Shown here: piece after piece, positions 8,327-17,319 of the stretch
How the letters are laid out: each line of letters starts with the position of its first letter
Position numbering within the stretch: position 1 is the stretch's first letter
Assembly: GCF_051521495.1 (NCBI RefSeq)
Contig: NZ_CP150355.1
Span: 372,001-436,000, forward strand
Length of the DNA stretch: 64,000 nucleotides
Origin: Sorangium sp051521495
GTDB lineage: Bacteria > Myxococcota_A > Polyangia > Polyangiales > Polyangiaceae
Direction of reading: 5' to 3'
Notes under the pieces: model-generated
Told to the model about the DNA's origin: nothing
Databases searched by the model: none
Seen by the model: only the letters and a program-made list of their open reading frames with translations
Made by a program: the position numbers and the translations under genes

Positions 8327-9172
8327 CTAGACCTCCTCCGCACTGACGCTCTCGTCCGAGAGCACGAGCGAGCGCCCCGGCGTCTGGCCGGGGAGCGCGG
8401 CTCCATCCCATGTGTACTTGTTGGTATACCCGCGCGGCGTGACCATGTACCCCTCGAACATGAAGGTGTTGGTCGACCCGACGAGCACCGTGGTCAGCAT
8501 CCCGATCTCGTACTCGAGGAAATGGTCGAGATCGGTGAGCACGGCGCTCTCGAGCTTGCGATAGGCGCTCTTCACCAGCGCGACCGGCGTCGTGCCCGCG
8601 CGGTGCTGGCGGATGATCTCCTGGGCCCGCACGATCTGGCGCGTGCGCCGCCCGCTCGCCGGATTGTAAAGGCCGATGACGAAGTCGGCGGCGGCGGCGG
8701 CCTCGAGCCGACGCTCGATGACCGGCCACGGGGTCAGGAGGTCGGAGAGGGAGATGGCGCAGAAGTCGTGCCCGAGCGGCGCGCCGACGAGCGACGCACA
8801 CGCGTTGAGCGCCGTCATGCCGGGCACGATGCGGAGCTCCGGCGACTCGCCCCGCTTCCAGCCGATCTCCTCGAGCACCTGGAAGACGAGCCCGGCCATG
8901 CCGTAAACGCCCGCGTCGCCCGACGAGATGATCGCCACGCGCGCGCCGTCCCGCGCCCGCTCCACCGCGGCGCGCGCCCGGCCGATCTCCTCGGTCATGC
9001 CGGTTTTGATCACCTCCTTGCCCTCGATGAGGTGCTTCACCAGCCGGATGTACGTCGTGTACCCGACGATGAGGTCCGAGGCCGCGATCGCCTCGAGGGC
9101 GGCGCGGGACGCGTGCTCCTCGGCGCCAGGGCCGATCCCGACGATCGACAGGACTCCTTTGTTGTCACCCAT
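8327..9172 (-). CDS. cobJ: precorrin-3B C17-methyltransferase
   Basis: Tetrapyrrole methylase (CobJ/CbiH family) that methylates C17 with S-adenosylmethionine during ring contraction. The N-terminal VLSIVGIGPGAEEHAS is the SAM-binding loop of the family. ISSGDAGVYGMAGL is the second signature, and VGYTTYIRLV and VIGLYNPASGRRT are CobJ-specific. The start at 9172 is preferred over 9187 because GGGGAGGAG lies upstream and the mature motif follows at once. It overlaps the end of cbiG by eight bases. In the cobalt-early route this enzyme is called CbiH. Confidence 0.93.
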   Translation of the reverse strand: MGDNKGVLSIVGIGPGAEEHASRAALEAIAASDLIVGYTTYIRLVKHLIEGKEVIKTGMTEEIGRARAAVERARDGARVAIISSGDAGVYGMAGLVFQVLEEIGWKRGESPELRIVPGMTALNACASLVGAPLGHDFCAISLSDLLTPWPVIERRLEAAAAADFVIGLYNPASGRRTRQIVRAQEIIRQHRAGTTPVALVKSAYRKLESAVLTDLDHFLEYEIGMLTTVLVGSTNTFMFEGYMVTPRGYTNKYTWDGAALPGQTPGRSLVLSDESVSAEEV

Positions 9173-10313
9173 GGCTCTCCTCCCCATCGCGCACGTTGCG
9201 CTTCGCGAACGGGACGCGCGCCACGGCGAGCGTCATGGACCGACCCACGCCCTCCTCGGTGTACGCCCGCTTCGGCACGAGCAGCCTCGCGGCCCCCGCC
9301 GCCCGCAGCGCGGCCGGCTCGGCGACGCCCCGGGCGCCGACGTGCTTCTTCACCGTCTCCGACGGGTTCTCGATGCCCTCGGTCGCGTCGAGCTCCTCGG
9401 GCGTGAACGTGACCAGCGGCCACCCCCGCCGCGCCGACAGCGCGAGCAGCGCCTCCTCGTCGGCCTTCTTGTCGATCGTCGCCAGCGCCTTCACCGATCT
9501 CGCCGACAGCCCGTGCTCCTCGAGCAGCCGGTCGACCCCGCGCTCCACCATGTCGAGCGGCGCGCCGCGATCGCAGCCGACGCCGAGGACCAGGCTCTTC
9601 GGCCGGTAAACGACGGCGCGCTCGACGACATCCGGGTGCGAGCGCCCGAGATCCCGGTCGCTCGCGACGAGCAGGATCTCCCAGGCGGCGGGGTCCACGC
9701 CGTCGAGCGACGTCGCGTACCGCACGCCCGGCGGCAGCGGCGTCGCCTCGGGCCAGAACGAGGGCTCGCCCGTCTCCTGGACGAACAGCACGGGCGCGGC
9801 GTTCACGACGGCGGCGCAGCCGCGCGTGACGTTGCGGTCGGGGTCGTCGAGCGTCCACCCGAGCTCCCGGCCGAGGATGTCGACCGTCAGCGTGCCGAGC
9901 GCGTCGGAGGCCGTGGTCACCACGGGCTGCGCGCCGAGCAGCCCGGCCACCTTCTCGGTGAACGCGTTGCCCCGGCCGACGTGCCCGGAGAGCACGCAGA
10001 TCGAGAAGCGCGCCGTGTCGTCGACGCACACGACCGCAGGATCGACCTTCTTGTTCTTGAGCAGCGGCGCGATCATCCGCACGACCGCGCCGACGCTGAT
10101 CACGAAGACGTGGCAGTCGTAGGCCGTGAACGCCTCGGTGAGGAGCGGCCCCATCGGCAGCGGGAGCGGCCTTGCCCCCGCTGGCGCCCCGTCGAACAGC
10201 TTCTGCGACACGTAGAGATCCGCGCCCGGCAGCCCCTCGATGAGCCTCCGCGCGATGGCGATCCCGTGCCGCGTGATGGCGTAGATGGCGTAGGGCTTGC
10301 GCTCGGCGATCAT
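9165..10313 (-). CDS. cbiG: cobalt-precorrin-5A hydrolase
   Basis: A 382-residue CbiG, which opens the delta-lactone of cobalt-precorrin-5A and releases acetaldehyde. The N-terminal domain has YAITRHGIAIARRL and FVISVGAVVRMIAPLL, the central region has VLSGHVGRGNAFTEKVA, and the C-terminal domain has LVLGVGCDRGAPLDMVE. This gene is specific to the cobalt-early (anaerobic) pathway and so decides the route of the whole locus. Its ATG overlaps the cobI stop (ATGA). Confidence 0.93.
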   Translation of the reverse strand: MIAERKPYAIYAITRHGIAIARRLIEGLPGADLYVSQKLFDGAPAGARPLPLPMGPLLTEAFTAYDCHVFVISVGAVVRMIAPLLKNKKVDPAVVCVDDTARFSICVLSGHVGRGNAFTEKVAGLLGAQPVVTTASDALGTLTVDILGRELGWTLDDPDRNVTRGCAAVVNAAPVLFVQETGEPSFWPEATPLPPGVRYATSLDGVDPAAWEILLVASDRDLGRSHPDVVERAVVYRPKSLVLGVGCDRGAPLDMVERGVDRLLEEHGLSARSVKALATIDKKADEEALLALSARRGWPLVTFTPEELDATEGIENPSETVKKHVGARGVAEPAALRAAGAARLLVPKRAYTEEGVGRSMTLAVARVPFAKRNVRDGEESHG

Positions 10314-11110
10314 GGCGCCTCCGGTTCGATCACTGTCTTGTCAAAGCCGCCCGGCGGCGAGGCCAGGGCCTCCCCGACGAGCAGCCCGCTCCGCTCCCCG
10401 CGCGTGACCACCACCATGGCGAAGCAGTCGCCCCGCTCGCCCTCGGCGGCCCGGAGGTCGCGGACGATCCGCTGCTCGGGCATCGTCGCCTTGGACACGA
10501 ACACGGCCCGATCGAGGAGGCCCGCGCGCGTGAGCGCCTCGGTCACCTTCGGCATCTCCGAGCCGATCTTCATCAGGACCACGGTGTCGAAGCGCCGGAG
10601 GACGTCGGTCAGATCGTCGACGCCGTACGTGGCGGGGAGGATGGCGATCCGCTCCTGCCCGTCGGCGAGCGAGAGCCCGCTCACGGCCGGGACCGCGGTG
10701 ACCGAGGTGACGCCGGGGACGACCTCGACCTCGAGCCCGGGGAAGCGGCGGAGCGCCTCGCGGCGGACATAGACGAACGTGCTGAAGAGCGACGGATCGC
10801 CCTCGGTGGCGAACGCGACGGAGAGGCCGCGCGAGAGCCGGTCGCCGATCTTCTCGACGGCCGCGTCGACGTAGGGGCGGACGCGATCCGGGTCCTTGCT
10901 CATGGGGAAGGTGAGCAGCAGCCGCTCCTTGTCGCGCTGCTTGCCGACGACGGGCTCGAGGATCCGGTAGGCCATCGAGGCGCCGAAGTCCGAGCTGCGG
11001 GGGAGCGCGAGCACGTCCGCCTCCTGCAGCACGCGCACGGCGCGCAGCGTGAGCAGATCCGGCGCGCCGGGGCCGACGCCCACGCCGTAGAGCTTGCCGA
11101 GGCCGCTCAT
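10310..11110 (-). CDS. cobI: precorrin-2 C20-methyltransferase
   Basis: A 266-residue SAM-dependent methylase (CobI/CbiL). LYGVGVGPGAPDLLTLRA is the SAM loop, and FATEGDPSLFSTFVYV and VEVVPGVTSVTAVPA are family signatures. It adds the C20 methyl group that is later lost on ring contraction. The start at ATG 11110 overlaps the cobL stop; the longer upstream frame belongs to shadow sequence inside cobL. Encoded between cobL and cbiG in one coupled series. Confidence 0.92.
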   Translation of the reverse strand: MSGLGKLYGVGVGPGAPDLLTLRAVRVLQEADVLALPRSSDFGASMAYRILEPVVGKQRDKERLLLTFPMSKDPDRVRPYVDAAVEKIGDRLSRGLSVAFATEGDPSLFSTFVYVRREALRRFPGLEVEVVPGVTSVTAVPAVSGLSLADGQERIAILPATYGVDDLTDVLRRFDTVVLMKIGSEMPKVTEALTRAGLLDRAVFVSKATMPEQRIVRDLRAAEGERGDCFAMVVVTRGERSGLLVGEALASPPGGFDKTVIEPEAP

Positions 11111-12444
11111 GACGCCTCCGAGGTGGACCGCGGCGCGCCGCCGGGCGCGGGCCGGGCGGGCGCCGCGCCGTCCGCTGCTTCCGCTGCATCCGCCGCTTCC
11201 TGCGCCTTCGCCGGCTTCGTCGCGGCGAAGATGTGGATCGGGTTCAGCGCCTCGTACCGGACATAGCGCGCGAGCGGGACGCCGCGCGAGACCGAGAGCA
11301 GCGTGACCTCGGGGTCGAGCCCACGCGCCCGCAGCGCGCGGTACGTCTCGGCCACGTTCTCCATCGTGATGGCGTTGACCACGAGCCGGCCGCCCGGCCG
11401 CAAGCGATCGAGCGCCACCGTGACGATCTCCTCCATGCTCCCCTTGCTCCCTCCGACGAACACCGCGTCCGGGTCCTCGAGTGCCGCGAGCGCCTCGGGC
11501 GCGCGGCCCGCGACGACGCGCACGTTGTCGACCCCGTGCGCGCGGACGTTGTCCCGGCAGATCTCCACGCCCTCCGGGTCGACCTCGATCGCGTAGACCC
11601 GCCCGAGCGGGCAGAGCATCGCCGCCTCGATCGAGACCGACCCCGAGCCGGCGCCGACGTCCCAGACGACCGCGTCGGGGCGGATCGCCATCGAGGCGAT
11701 CGAGAGCAGGCGCACCTCGCGCTTCGTGATGAGCCCGTTCTTCGGCATGCGCTTCGCGAACGCGTCCTCGTGCAAATAGGGGACGGCCGGCGGCGGGCGC
11801 CACGCGGGATCGCTCCGCAGGAGCAGGAGCACGTTCAGCGGGCCGATGTCGTCGCAGGCGGCGAGCGCGGCGAGGTCGAACGCGCGGACGCGCTCGCCGG
11901 CGCCCGCGAGGCTCTCGCAGACCCACGCCTTCCAGCCGGCGTCGCCGTGCTCGAGGAGCCGCGCCGCGAGGCGGGCCGGGCCGTTCTCCTCGTCGGTCAG
12001 CACCGCGACCTTCGAGAGCCGGCGGAGGCGCGTCGCGAACCCCTCGGGAGAGCGCCCGTGGACCGAGACGAACGCGGCGTCGTCCCAGGCGATGCCCGTG
12101 CGCGCGAACGCCCACTGGACCGAGCTCAGGCTCGGGAGGATCTCGACGTGCTCGCCGCCGAGCTTCCGGACGACGAGGGCGCCGATGCCGAAGAACAGCG
12201 GGTCGCCCGAGGCGAGGATGCACACGTTCTGCTCGGCCGACAGCGCGTCCACGCGGTCGAGCGCCGCGGACAGGCCGCCCTTGAGGGCGATCTTCTCGCC
12301 GCGGAACTGCGGGAAGAACTCGAGGTGCCGCTCGCCCCCCACGAGCACCTCGGCGCGGGCGACCGCGGACGCGGCGCGGCTCGACAGGCTGGCGCACCCG
12401 TCGTCGCCGATGCCGACGACGGTGACGGCGCGGCGCGCGCTCAT
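11107..12444 (-). CDS. cobL: precorrin-6Y C5,15-methyltransferase/decarboxylase (CbiE-CbiT fusion)
   Basis: A 445-residue bifunctional enzyme. The CbiE-type methylase half starts VTVVGIGDDGCASLS and contains ILASGDPLFFGIGALV. The CbiT half starts near residue 240 with ITKREVRLLSIASMA and has the class I SAM motif VWDVGAGSGSVSIEAA, then VFVGGSKGSMEEIV. The C-terminal 30 residues are an Ala/Pro-rich extension. It methylates C5 and C15 and decarboxylates the C12 acetate. ATGA overlaps connect it to cobH upstream and cobI downstream. Confidence 0.93.
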   Translation of the reverse strand: MSARRAVTVVGIGDDGCASLSSRAASAVARAEVLVGGERHLEFFPQFRGEKIALKGGLSAALDRVDALSAEQNVCILASGDPLFFGIGALVVRKLGGEHVEILPSLSSVQWAFARTGIAWDDAAFVSVHGRSPEGFATRLRRLSKVAVLTDEENGPARLAARLLEHGDAGWKAWVCESLAGAGERVRAFDLAALAACDDIGPLNVLLLLRSDPAWRPPPAVPYLHEDAFAKRMPKNGLITKREVRLLSIASMAIRPDAVVWDVGAGSGSVSIEAAMLCPLGRVYAIEVDPEGVEICRDNVRAHGVDNVRVVAGRAPEALAALEDPDAVFVGGSKGSMEEIVTVALDRLRPGGRLVVNAITMENVAETYRALRARGLDPEVTLLSVSRGVPLARYVRYEALNPIHIFAATKPAKAQEAADAAEAADGAAPARPAPGGAPRSTSEAS

Positions 12445-13169
12445 CGCGCCACCTGCGCCGGCCCGGCCGAGCCGGCGGCGCCCGCGGATCCTGTCGGTTC
12501 CGCCGATTCCGCCGACAGGAGCAGCAGCGCGTGGACGATCGCGACGGCGATGGGGCTGCCGCCCTTGCGGCCGCGCGCCACGATGGAGGGGAGCCCGGAC
12601 TCGATCAGGGCCTCCTTGGACTCCGCCGCCGACACGAAGCCGACCGGCACGCCGATCACGAGCGCCGGCCGCGCCCCCTCTTCCCGCGCGAGGCGCACGA
12701 CCTCGAGCAGCGCCGTCGGCGCGTTGCCGATCGCGACGATCGCGCCGTCGAGGAGCCCGAGCCGGTGCGCCTTGCGCATCGACTCGATCGCGCGGGTCGA
12801 GCCGGCCGCGGAGGCGGCCTGGATGACGTCGTCGTCCGAGATGAAGCAGTGGATCGCGCAGCCGTAGGACGCGAGCCGCTGCTCGTTCAGGCCGACGCCG
12901 ATCATCTTCACGTCGACGAGGACGGGCGCGCCGCCCCGGAGCGCCGCGATGCCGCGCGCGATCGCCTCGGGGTGGAGCCGCATCAGCGACGAGAACTCGA
13001 AGTCCGCGGTCGCGTGGATGACGCGGCGGACGACCTGCCACTCGGCATCCGGGAACCCGTGCGCGCCGACCTCCTCGTCGATGATCGCGAAGCTCTTGTC
13101 CTCGATGCGCCGCCCGAGCGCGGTCATCTGCCGCATGTCGTTCACCGCGCGCGCCTCATCACCGCTCAT
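12441..13169 (-). CDS. cobH: precorrin-8X methylmutase
   Basis: CobH/CbiC moves the C11 methyl to C12, giving (cobalt-)hydrogenobyrinate. Motifs: FSSLMRLHPEAIARG, VLVDVKMIGVGLNEQRL, IVAIGNAPTALLEVVRL and VIGVPVGFVSAAESKEAL, all typical of the family. The start at ATG 13169 follows GCGGAGGAGC and overlaps the cbiD stop. A 25-residue Ala/Gly/Ser-rich tail lies beyond the usual family end. Confidence 0.93.
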   Translation of the reverse strand: MSGDEARAVNDMRQMTALGRRIEDKSFAIIDEEVGAHGFPDAEWQVVRRVIHATADFEFSSLMRLHPEAIARGIAALRGGAPVLVDVKMIGVGLNEQRLASYGCAIHCFISDDDVIQAASAAGSTRAIESMRKAHRLGLLDGAIVAIGNAPTALLEVVRLAREEGARPALVIGVPVGFVSAAESKEALIESGLPSIVARGRKGGSPIAVAIVHALLLLSAESAEPTGSAGAAGSAGPAQVAR

Positions 13170-14320
13170 CGCTCCTCCGCTTTGTCTGCACCGATCGCAC
13201 CGATTGCACCGGTTGCACCGGCGGCGCCGGCCGGGTATCGGCCGAGCAGCGCCCCGTTGAAATCGACGAGGCAGGCGTGCACCTCGAGGGCGCCGCCCGC
13301 GTGACGCGAGGTGTGCTCGACGACGCGCCGGCAGATCCCCCCGGGCACGCCGGTGAGCCCCTCGCGCTGGCACAGCTCGAGCACGTGCCGCGCGGTGTTC
13401 GCCTGCCGGATCTCGGCCGCGATCTCCGGGCGCGCGCCGAGCTCCTCGGCGATCTGCGCGAGCAGCTCCATGCTCACCTCCGAGCCGGCGGCGTGCGTCA
13501 TCATCTTGCCGTCGGCCATCTTCGAGAGCTTTCCGATCATGCCGACGATGACCGCGCGGGCGATCCGCCGCCGCGCCGCGTGGCGGACGCCCGTGCCGAT
13601 GAAGTCGCCCACCTGGATGAACGCGTCCTCCGGGAGCTCCGGGTAGAGCTTCATCGCGTACGCCTCGGATTTGCCGCCGGTCGTCAGCGCGAGCGTCGCG
13701 ATGCCGCGCTCGGCGGCGACGTCGATCGCCTGCACGACGCTCGCGCGGAAGGCGGCGGTCGAGTACGGCTTCACGATCCCGCTCGTCCCGAGGATGGAGA
13801 TGCCGCCGATGAGCCCGAGCCGCGCGTTGATGGTCTGCTTCGCCATCTCCTCGCCTTGCGGGACGCTGATCGTGACCGTGGCCCCGGCGAAGCCCGAGCC
13901 CTCGAGCTCCTCGAGGACCATCTCGGTGATGTTCCGGCGCGGCACGGGGTTCACGGCCGGCGCGCCGACGGGCAGCCCGAGCCCCGGCTTTGTGACGACG
14001 GCGACCCCGTCGCCGCCGCGGATCTCGACGCCCGGCTCGAGGCGGAGCTCGACCTCGGCGACGAGCTCGGCGCCGTGGGTGCAGTCGGGATCGTCGCCGG
14101 CGTCCTTGACGACGCTGCACGTGGCGCGCGGCCCGTCGCGATCGCAGCGCTTCAGCGGGAAGGTCACCTTCTGCCCGTTCGGCAGGGTGGTCTCGACGGC
14201 GTCGACCGCGGCGCCGCGCGCGAGCACGCGCGCCGCCGCCTTGGCCGCGGCGGCCGCGCACGCGCCCGTCGTGAACCCCTCGCGCTGCCCTTTCGGGTCT
14301 CTCGGCCGGACCTCTGCCAT
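13166..14320 (-). CDS. cbiD: cobalt-precorrin-5B C1-methyltransferase
   Basis: A 384-residue CbiD, a cobalt-early-specific methylase. It shows GFTTGACAAAAAKAAAR at the N-terminus, NPVPRRNITEMVLEEL, LGLIGGISILGTSGIVKPYS, and GDFIGTGVRHAARR, all diagnostic. The C-terminal tail repeats Gly-Ala-Ile-Gly units (GATGAIGAIGA), matching a short repeated DNA stretch near 13190-13230. Start 14320 is the only sensible one; the longer frame upstream overlaps the reductase-like gene. Together with cbiG it fixes the pathway type. Confidence 0.93.
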   Translation of the reverse strand: MAEVRPRDPKGQREGFTTGACAAAAAKAAARVLARGAAVDAVETTLPNGQKVTFPLKRCDRDGPRATCSVVKDAGDDPDCTHGAELVAEVELRLEPGVEIRGGDGVAVVTKPGLGLPVGAPAVNPVPRRNITEMVLEELEGSGFAGATVTISVPQGEEMAKQTINARLGLIGGISILGTSGIVKPYSTAAFRASVVQAIDVAAERGIATLALTTGGKSEAYAMKLYPELPEDAFIQVGDFIGTGVRHAARRRIARAVIVGMIGKLSKMADGKMMTHAAGSEVSMELLAQIAEELGARPEIAAEIRQANTARHVLELCQREGLTGVPGGICRRVVEHTSRHAGGALEVHACLVDFNGALLGRYPAGAAGATGAIGAIGADKAEER

Positions 14321-14337
14321 CGCGGGATCCTGAACGA

Positions 14338-15072
14338 TTACAAGGACTTCTTCAGGGGATTGTTGAAGAAGCTCTCCAGGAGCACGCTGCCCTCCGGCGC
14401 GCCGAGCGACGCGAGCCGGTCGCGGAGCGGGTAGATGACGGCGCCGTCGCCCGCGCAGAGCGCGGCGTCGTAGGGGCCGGCCGCGAGCTGCAAGTCCACG
14501 AGGGCGCACGCGCGCGCGGGCCGCTCGGGGTGGCCGACCGGGGGGAGATCGCGGGCGACGGCGAGGCGGACGGCGGCGGGGAGGCGCTCTCGGACGAACG
14601 GCTCGGAGGCGAAGGTCTCGCCGGGCTCGACGAGCCAGAGCAGATCGAGCTGCGCCGCGCCGGCGGCGGCCGCGCTCCGCGCGACGCCGAGCGCGGCGGT
14701 GATGCCGGTGTCGGTGGCGATCACGAGCGCGCGGCCGGAGAAGCCCGGCGGGAGCCGCAGCTTGCCCCAGGGGCCGCTCCACTCGAGCTCGGCGCCGACG
14801 GCGATGTCGTTGAGCACGTTCGACCCCGGCCCGGCGCAGATGCGCTTCACCGCGATCTCGACGGCGCGCTGCTCGGCGTCGCTGGAGAGCAGCGAATAGG
14901 CGCGCTTCGCGAGCTTGCCGCCGGGCAGGGTGACGCCGGTGTTGATGATCAGGTACTGCCCGCCGGCGAAGCCGAGCTCCGCGCCGTCGACGCGCTCGAG
15001 GCGGAGCAGCCGGGCGGCGTGGCCGAGCGGCTCCGCGTGGGCGATCCTGATCTTCGGGTTGGCCTGGGCCAT
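14338..15072 (-). CDS. ferredoxin-NADP reductase-like flavoprotein in the cobalamin operon
   Basis: A 244-residue FAD/NAD(P)-binding oxidoreductase of the FNR fold. GGQYLIINTG and the flavin-binding KRAYSLLSS (R-x-Y-S) lie in the N-terminal barrel. The nucleotide-binding motif VIATDTGITAALGVARS and the late ALCAGDGAV segment lie in the C-terminal domain. It stands 17 bp before cbiD and 13 bp after the DUF3209-like gene, so it is in the corrin operon. No CobK/CbiJ gene is seen, so it may supply the missing precorrin-6A reduction or reduce cobalt in a corrinoid intermediate. Both are inference; a general flavodoxin/ferredoxin reductase is the fallback. Confidence 0.8.
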   Translation of the reverse strand: MAQANPKIRIAHAEPLGHAARLLRLERVDGAELGFAGGQYLIINTGVTLPGGKLAKRAYSLLSSDAEQRAVEIAVKRICAGPGSNVLNDIAVGAELEWSGPWGKLRLPPGFSGRALVIATDTGITAALGVARSAAAAGAAQLDLLWLVEPGETFASEPFVRERLPAAVRLAVARDLPPVGHPERPARACALVDLQLAAGPYDAALCAGDGAVIYPLRDRLASLGAPEGSVLLESFFNNPLKKSL

Positions 15073-15085
15073 CGGTTCTCTCCGC

Positions 15086-15460
15086 TCACTCGGCCGGGTA
15101 GATCTCGTGCACGAAGTCGTGCATCTCCTCGAGCTCCCGGTAGAGCCGGCCGAGCCCGTCGACCTGGGCGCGGAGGTCGAGCTCGACCTGCTTCGTGAGG
15201 ATGAGGAGCGAGCGCAGGTAAGGCAGCTTCGGATCGCCCGCGGGGGTCTTCGCGACCTTCTCCTGGAGCTCCGCGAGCGACCCCTCGAAGAGGCGCGAGA
15301 GGTTCTTCAGGTCGCCGGCGCGCAGCATCGCCGAGACCGGTCCTGGCTCGGCGGCTGCAGCGCCGAGCTCGGCGAGCTCGTGCGTGCGCTCGGCGGGATC
15401 ATCGATGCCCAGGATGTTCATGAGCCCAAGGCGGAGCGCGGCGATCTCGTGACAGGCCAT
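15086..15460 (-). CDS. DUF3209-like protein, first gene of the corrin operon
   Basis: A 124-residue helical protein beginning MACHEIAALRLGLMNILGID. I recall this start from the DUF3209 family, which is found in cobalamin gene clusters of haloarchaea and some bacteria and has no proven function. C3 and H4 at the N-terminus are candidate metal ligands. The rest is a four-helix pattern (LRAGDLKNLSRLFEGSLAEL, LPYLRSLLILTKQVELDL). It precedes the reductase-like gene by 13 bp. The 288 bp upstream contain no B12 box that I can see. Confidence 0.7.
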   Translation of the reverse strand: MACHEIAALRLGLMNILGIDDPAERTHELAELGAAAAEPGPVSAMLRAGDLKNLSRLFEGSLAELQEKVAKTPAGDPKLPYLRSLLILTKQVELDLRAQVDGLGRLYRELEEMHDFVHEIYPAE

Positions 15461-15748
15461 ATCGGTTCCCTTCTATCGGGCCCTCGTACCAGCTAGGGGC
15501 GAGGGCGGAAAGACGAAGGCGGGGAGAAGCGACGCGCGCGCCACCGCGTGAGAGCGAGCGAGGCGCGCCCGATCCCCGCGCCGCACGTCGTCGAGGGGCG
15601 ACCCGTTCGGCCTCGCGATCACGGTCATCAGGGGCCCTGCACAGCCCGGCCTGGCGCAGCGACGTCCGGACAGCGCTGGCCGACGAGCGCCCTGGCCATG
15701 CCAGGTGGGCCCCCCGCGCCGTGCCGCCGGAGGGCGCGGCGCTCGGGC

Positions 15749-16555
15749 TCAGAGCGCGTCGGTGCGCTCGAGGAGCACGCCTGAGGCGGCGATGGCGATC
15801 GCGGCGAGCGGGAGAGCGATCCCCAGCGCGACCGGGCCGAGCCAGGCCGAGGTGGCGTCGCTCCAGAGCAGCGACGCGAGCACCGTCGCCTCCTTGAGCC
15901 CCTGGTGCGCCTCGAACGCGTCGGGCCGGTAGATGAACGCCGCGGTGGGCATCAGCGGCGCGATCCACGCGCCCGACGCGACGAGGAGCGCGTGGAAGCC
16001 GTCTCGCATCCGCACCAGGAGCGGCAGGAGCGCCGAGAGCAGCGCGATGGAGAGCGCGACGAGGAAGAGGCCGGCGCCGAGCGCGCCCGCCGCGCTGATC
16101 GTGTCGCTCGCGCCGATGTAAGGCGCGACGGCGAGCGCGGTAGAGGCTGCGACCACCACGCCCGCCCCGGCCCCGGCGAGCAGCGAGGGCGCCGTGCGCG
16201 CGGCGAGGAAGACGCGGGCGCGGATCGGCTTGGCGAGCAGGAGCTCGAGGCGATGCTCCTCTCGCGCCGTGACCGTCGCGTCGACGAGGCCCGTCAGGGC
16301 GACGAAGTACGCGACGAAATAGGCGGCGAGGAGATCGTTGACGAGGAGCACGGCGGCCATCCCCTCGATCGCGAAGGCCTGCTCGAGGAAGCGGATGACC
16401 TGCGCCGGCAGCCGCACGATCAGCGCGTGGCTGCCGAGCACCACGAGCACGCCGGCGACCGCCGCGACGAGCGACGTGCGGCGCGGGGCGTGGCGCGCCT
16501 CGAGCGCGAAGTAGCCGCGGAGCGAGCCCGCGGCGGGGGCGGTCGTCGAGGTCAT
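15749..16555 (-). CDS. ABC-2 type transporter permease, second subunit
   Basis: A 268-residue membrane protein with about six hydrophobic segments, including LVAAVAGVLVVLGSHALIV and GAGLFLVALSIALLSALLPL. A cytoplasmic loop VDATVTAREEHRLELLLAKP matches the conserved ABC-2/NosY-like segment. The start at 16555 overlaps the stop of the other permease (ATGA). It would form a heterodimer with that protein and be powered by the ATPase encoded upstream. Substrate unknown. Confidence 0.83.
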   Translation of the reverse strand: MTSTTAPAAGSLRGYFALEARHAPRRTSLVAAVAGVLVVLGSHALIVRLPAQVIRFLEQAFAIEGMAAVLLVNDLLAAYFVAYFVALTGLVDATVTAREEHRLELLLAKPIRARVFLAARTAPSLLAGAGAGVVVAASTALAVAPYIGASDTISAAGALGAGLFLVALSIALLSALLPLLVRMRDGFHALLVASGAWIAPLMPTAAFIYRPDAFEAHQGLKEATVLASLLWSDATSAWLGPVALGIALPLAAIAIAASGVLLERTDAL

Positions 16556-17319
16556 GCTTCCATCCTCCGGACGCCCGCGGCGCCCACCGCGAGGGTGAGG
16601 GCGGTGAGGGCGGTGAGCGCGAGCATCGGGGGGCCGAGCACGGCGGGGCCGAGGTGGTCGAGGCTCCCGAGGCCGAGGGCGCCGAGGGTGATCGGGTTCG
16701 CGAGGGTGAGGCTCCGCCAGGCGGGCTGGTAGAAGCCGATGAGCGAGAGGCCCACGAGGCCCCCGAGCGTGGCGAACCCGATCAGCGCCGAGGCGCCGCG
16801 GTGCCTCACCCACGCGGCGATCGCGGCGCAGAGCGCGGTCGCGAAGAGCGCCGCGAAGGCATGGAGCGACATCGCGCCGAGGAAGGGGCCGGCGCGGAAG
16901 CCGGGGACGCGCGCCGTGAAGTAGGCGGCGCCGACGAGCTGGGTCGCCACGTGCAGGGTCACCATCACCGCGCACGCGCTGAGCGCGCGGAGCACGAAGT
17001 AGCGAGGGATCGAGACCGGCTTGCTGGCGAGGAGCGGCAGCACGCCGGTGTCGCGCTCGCGGAGCACGACGCCGCTGGCGAGCACCACGGGGATGAACGC
17101 GATCACCTTGTTCATCGTCAGGTCGATCCACACGTACATGAAGACCTGGAACGGCGCGGCGTCGCCGAACCACGCGGCGATCGCGGCGCGCACGTGATCG
17201 GGCGGTCGCGCGAGCACGACGGGGATCGCGACCAGGGCGTAGACGAGCATCGCGACGCAGAGCCAGGTCTTCCGCTCGCGGAGCGTCGTGAGGTAGTCGA
17301 GCCAGAGGAGGCGGATCAC
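16552..17319 (-). CDS. ABC-2 type transporter permease, first subunit
   Basis: A 255-residue membrane protein starting MIRLLWLDYLTTLRERKTWL, followed by several hydrophobic helices. The ABC-2 loop GVVLRERDTGVLPLLASKPV is clear. It resembles NosY-like permeases in length and layout. It is coupled by ATGA to the ATPase gene upstream and to the second permease downstream. No substrate-specific feature is visible. Confidence 0.83.
   Translation of the reverse strand: MIRLLWLDYLTTLRERKTWLCVAMLVYALVAIPVVLARPPDHVRAAIAAWFGDAAPFQVFMYVWIDLTMNKVIAFIPVVLASGVVLRERDTGVLPLLASKPVSIPRYFVLRALSACAVMVTLHVATQLVGAAYFTARVPGFRAGPFLGAMSLHAFAALFATALCAAIAAWVRHRGASALIGFATLGGLVGLSLIGFYQPAWRSLTLANPITLGALGLGSLDHLGPAVLGPPMLALTALTALTLAVGAAGVRRMEA

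Noticed and set aside
15461..15748. Second cobalamin riboswitch before the DUF3209-like gene
   Set aside because: No B12 box or GGAAGCCGGTG-like core was found on the - strand.
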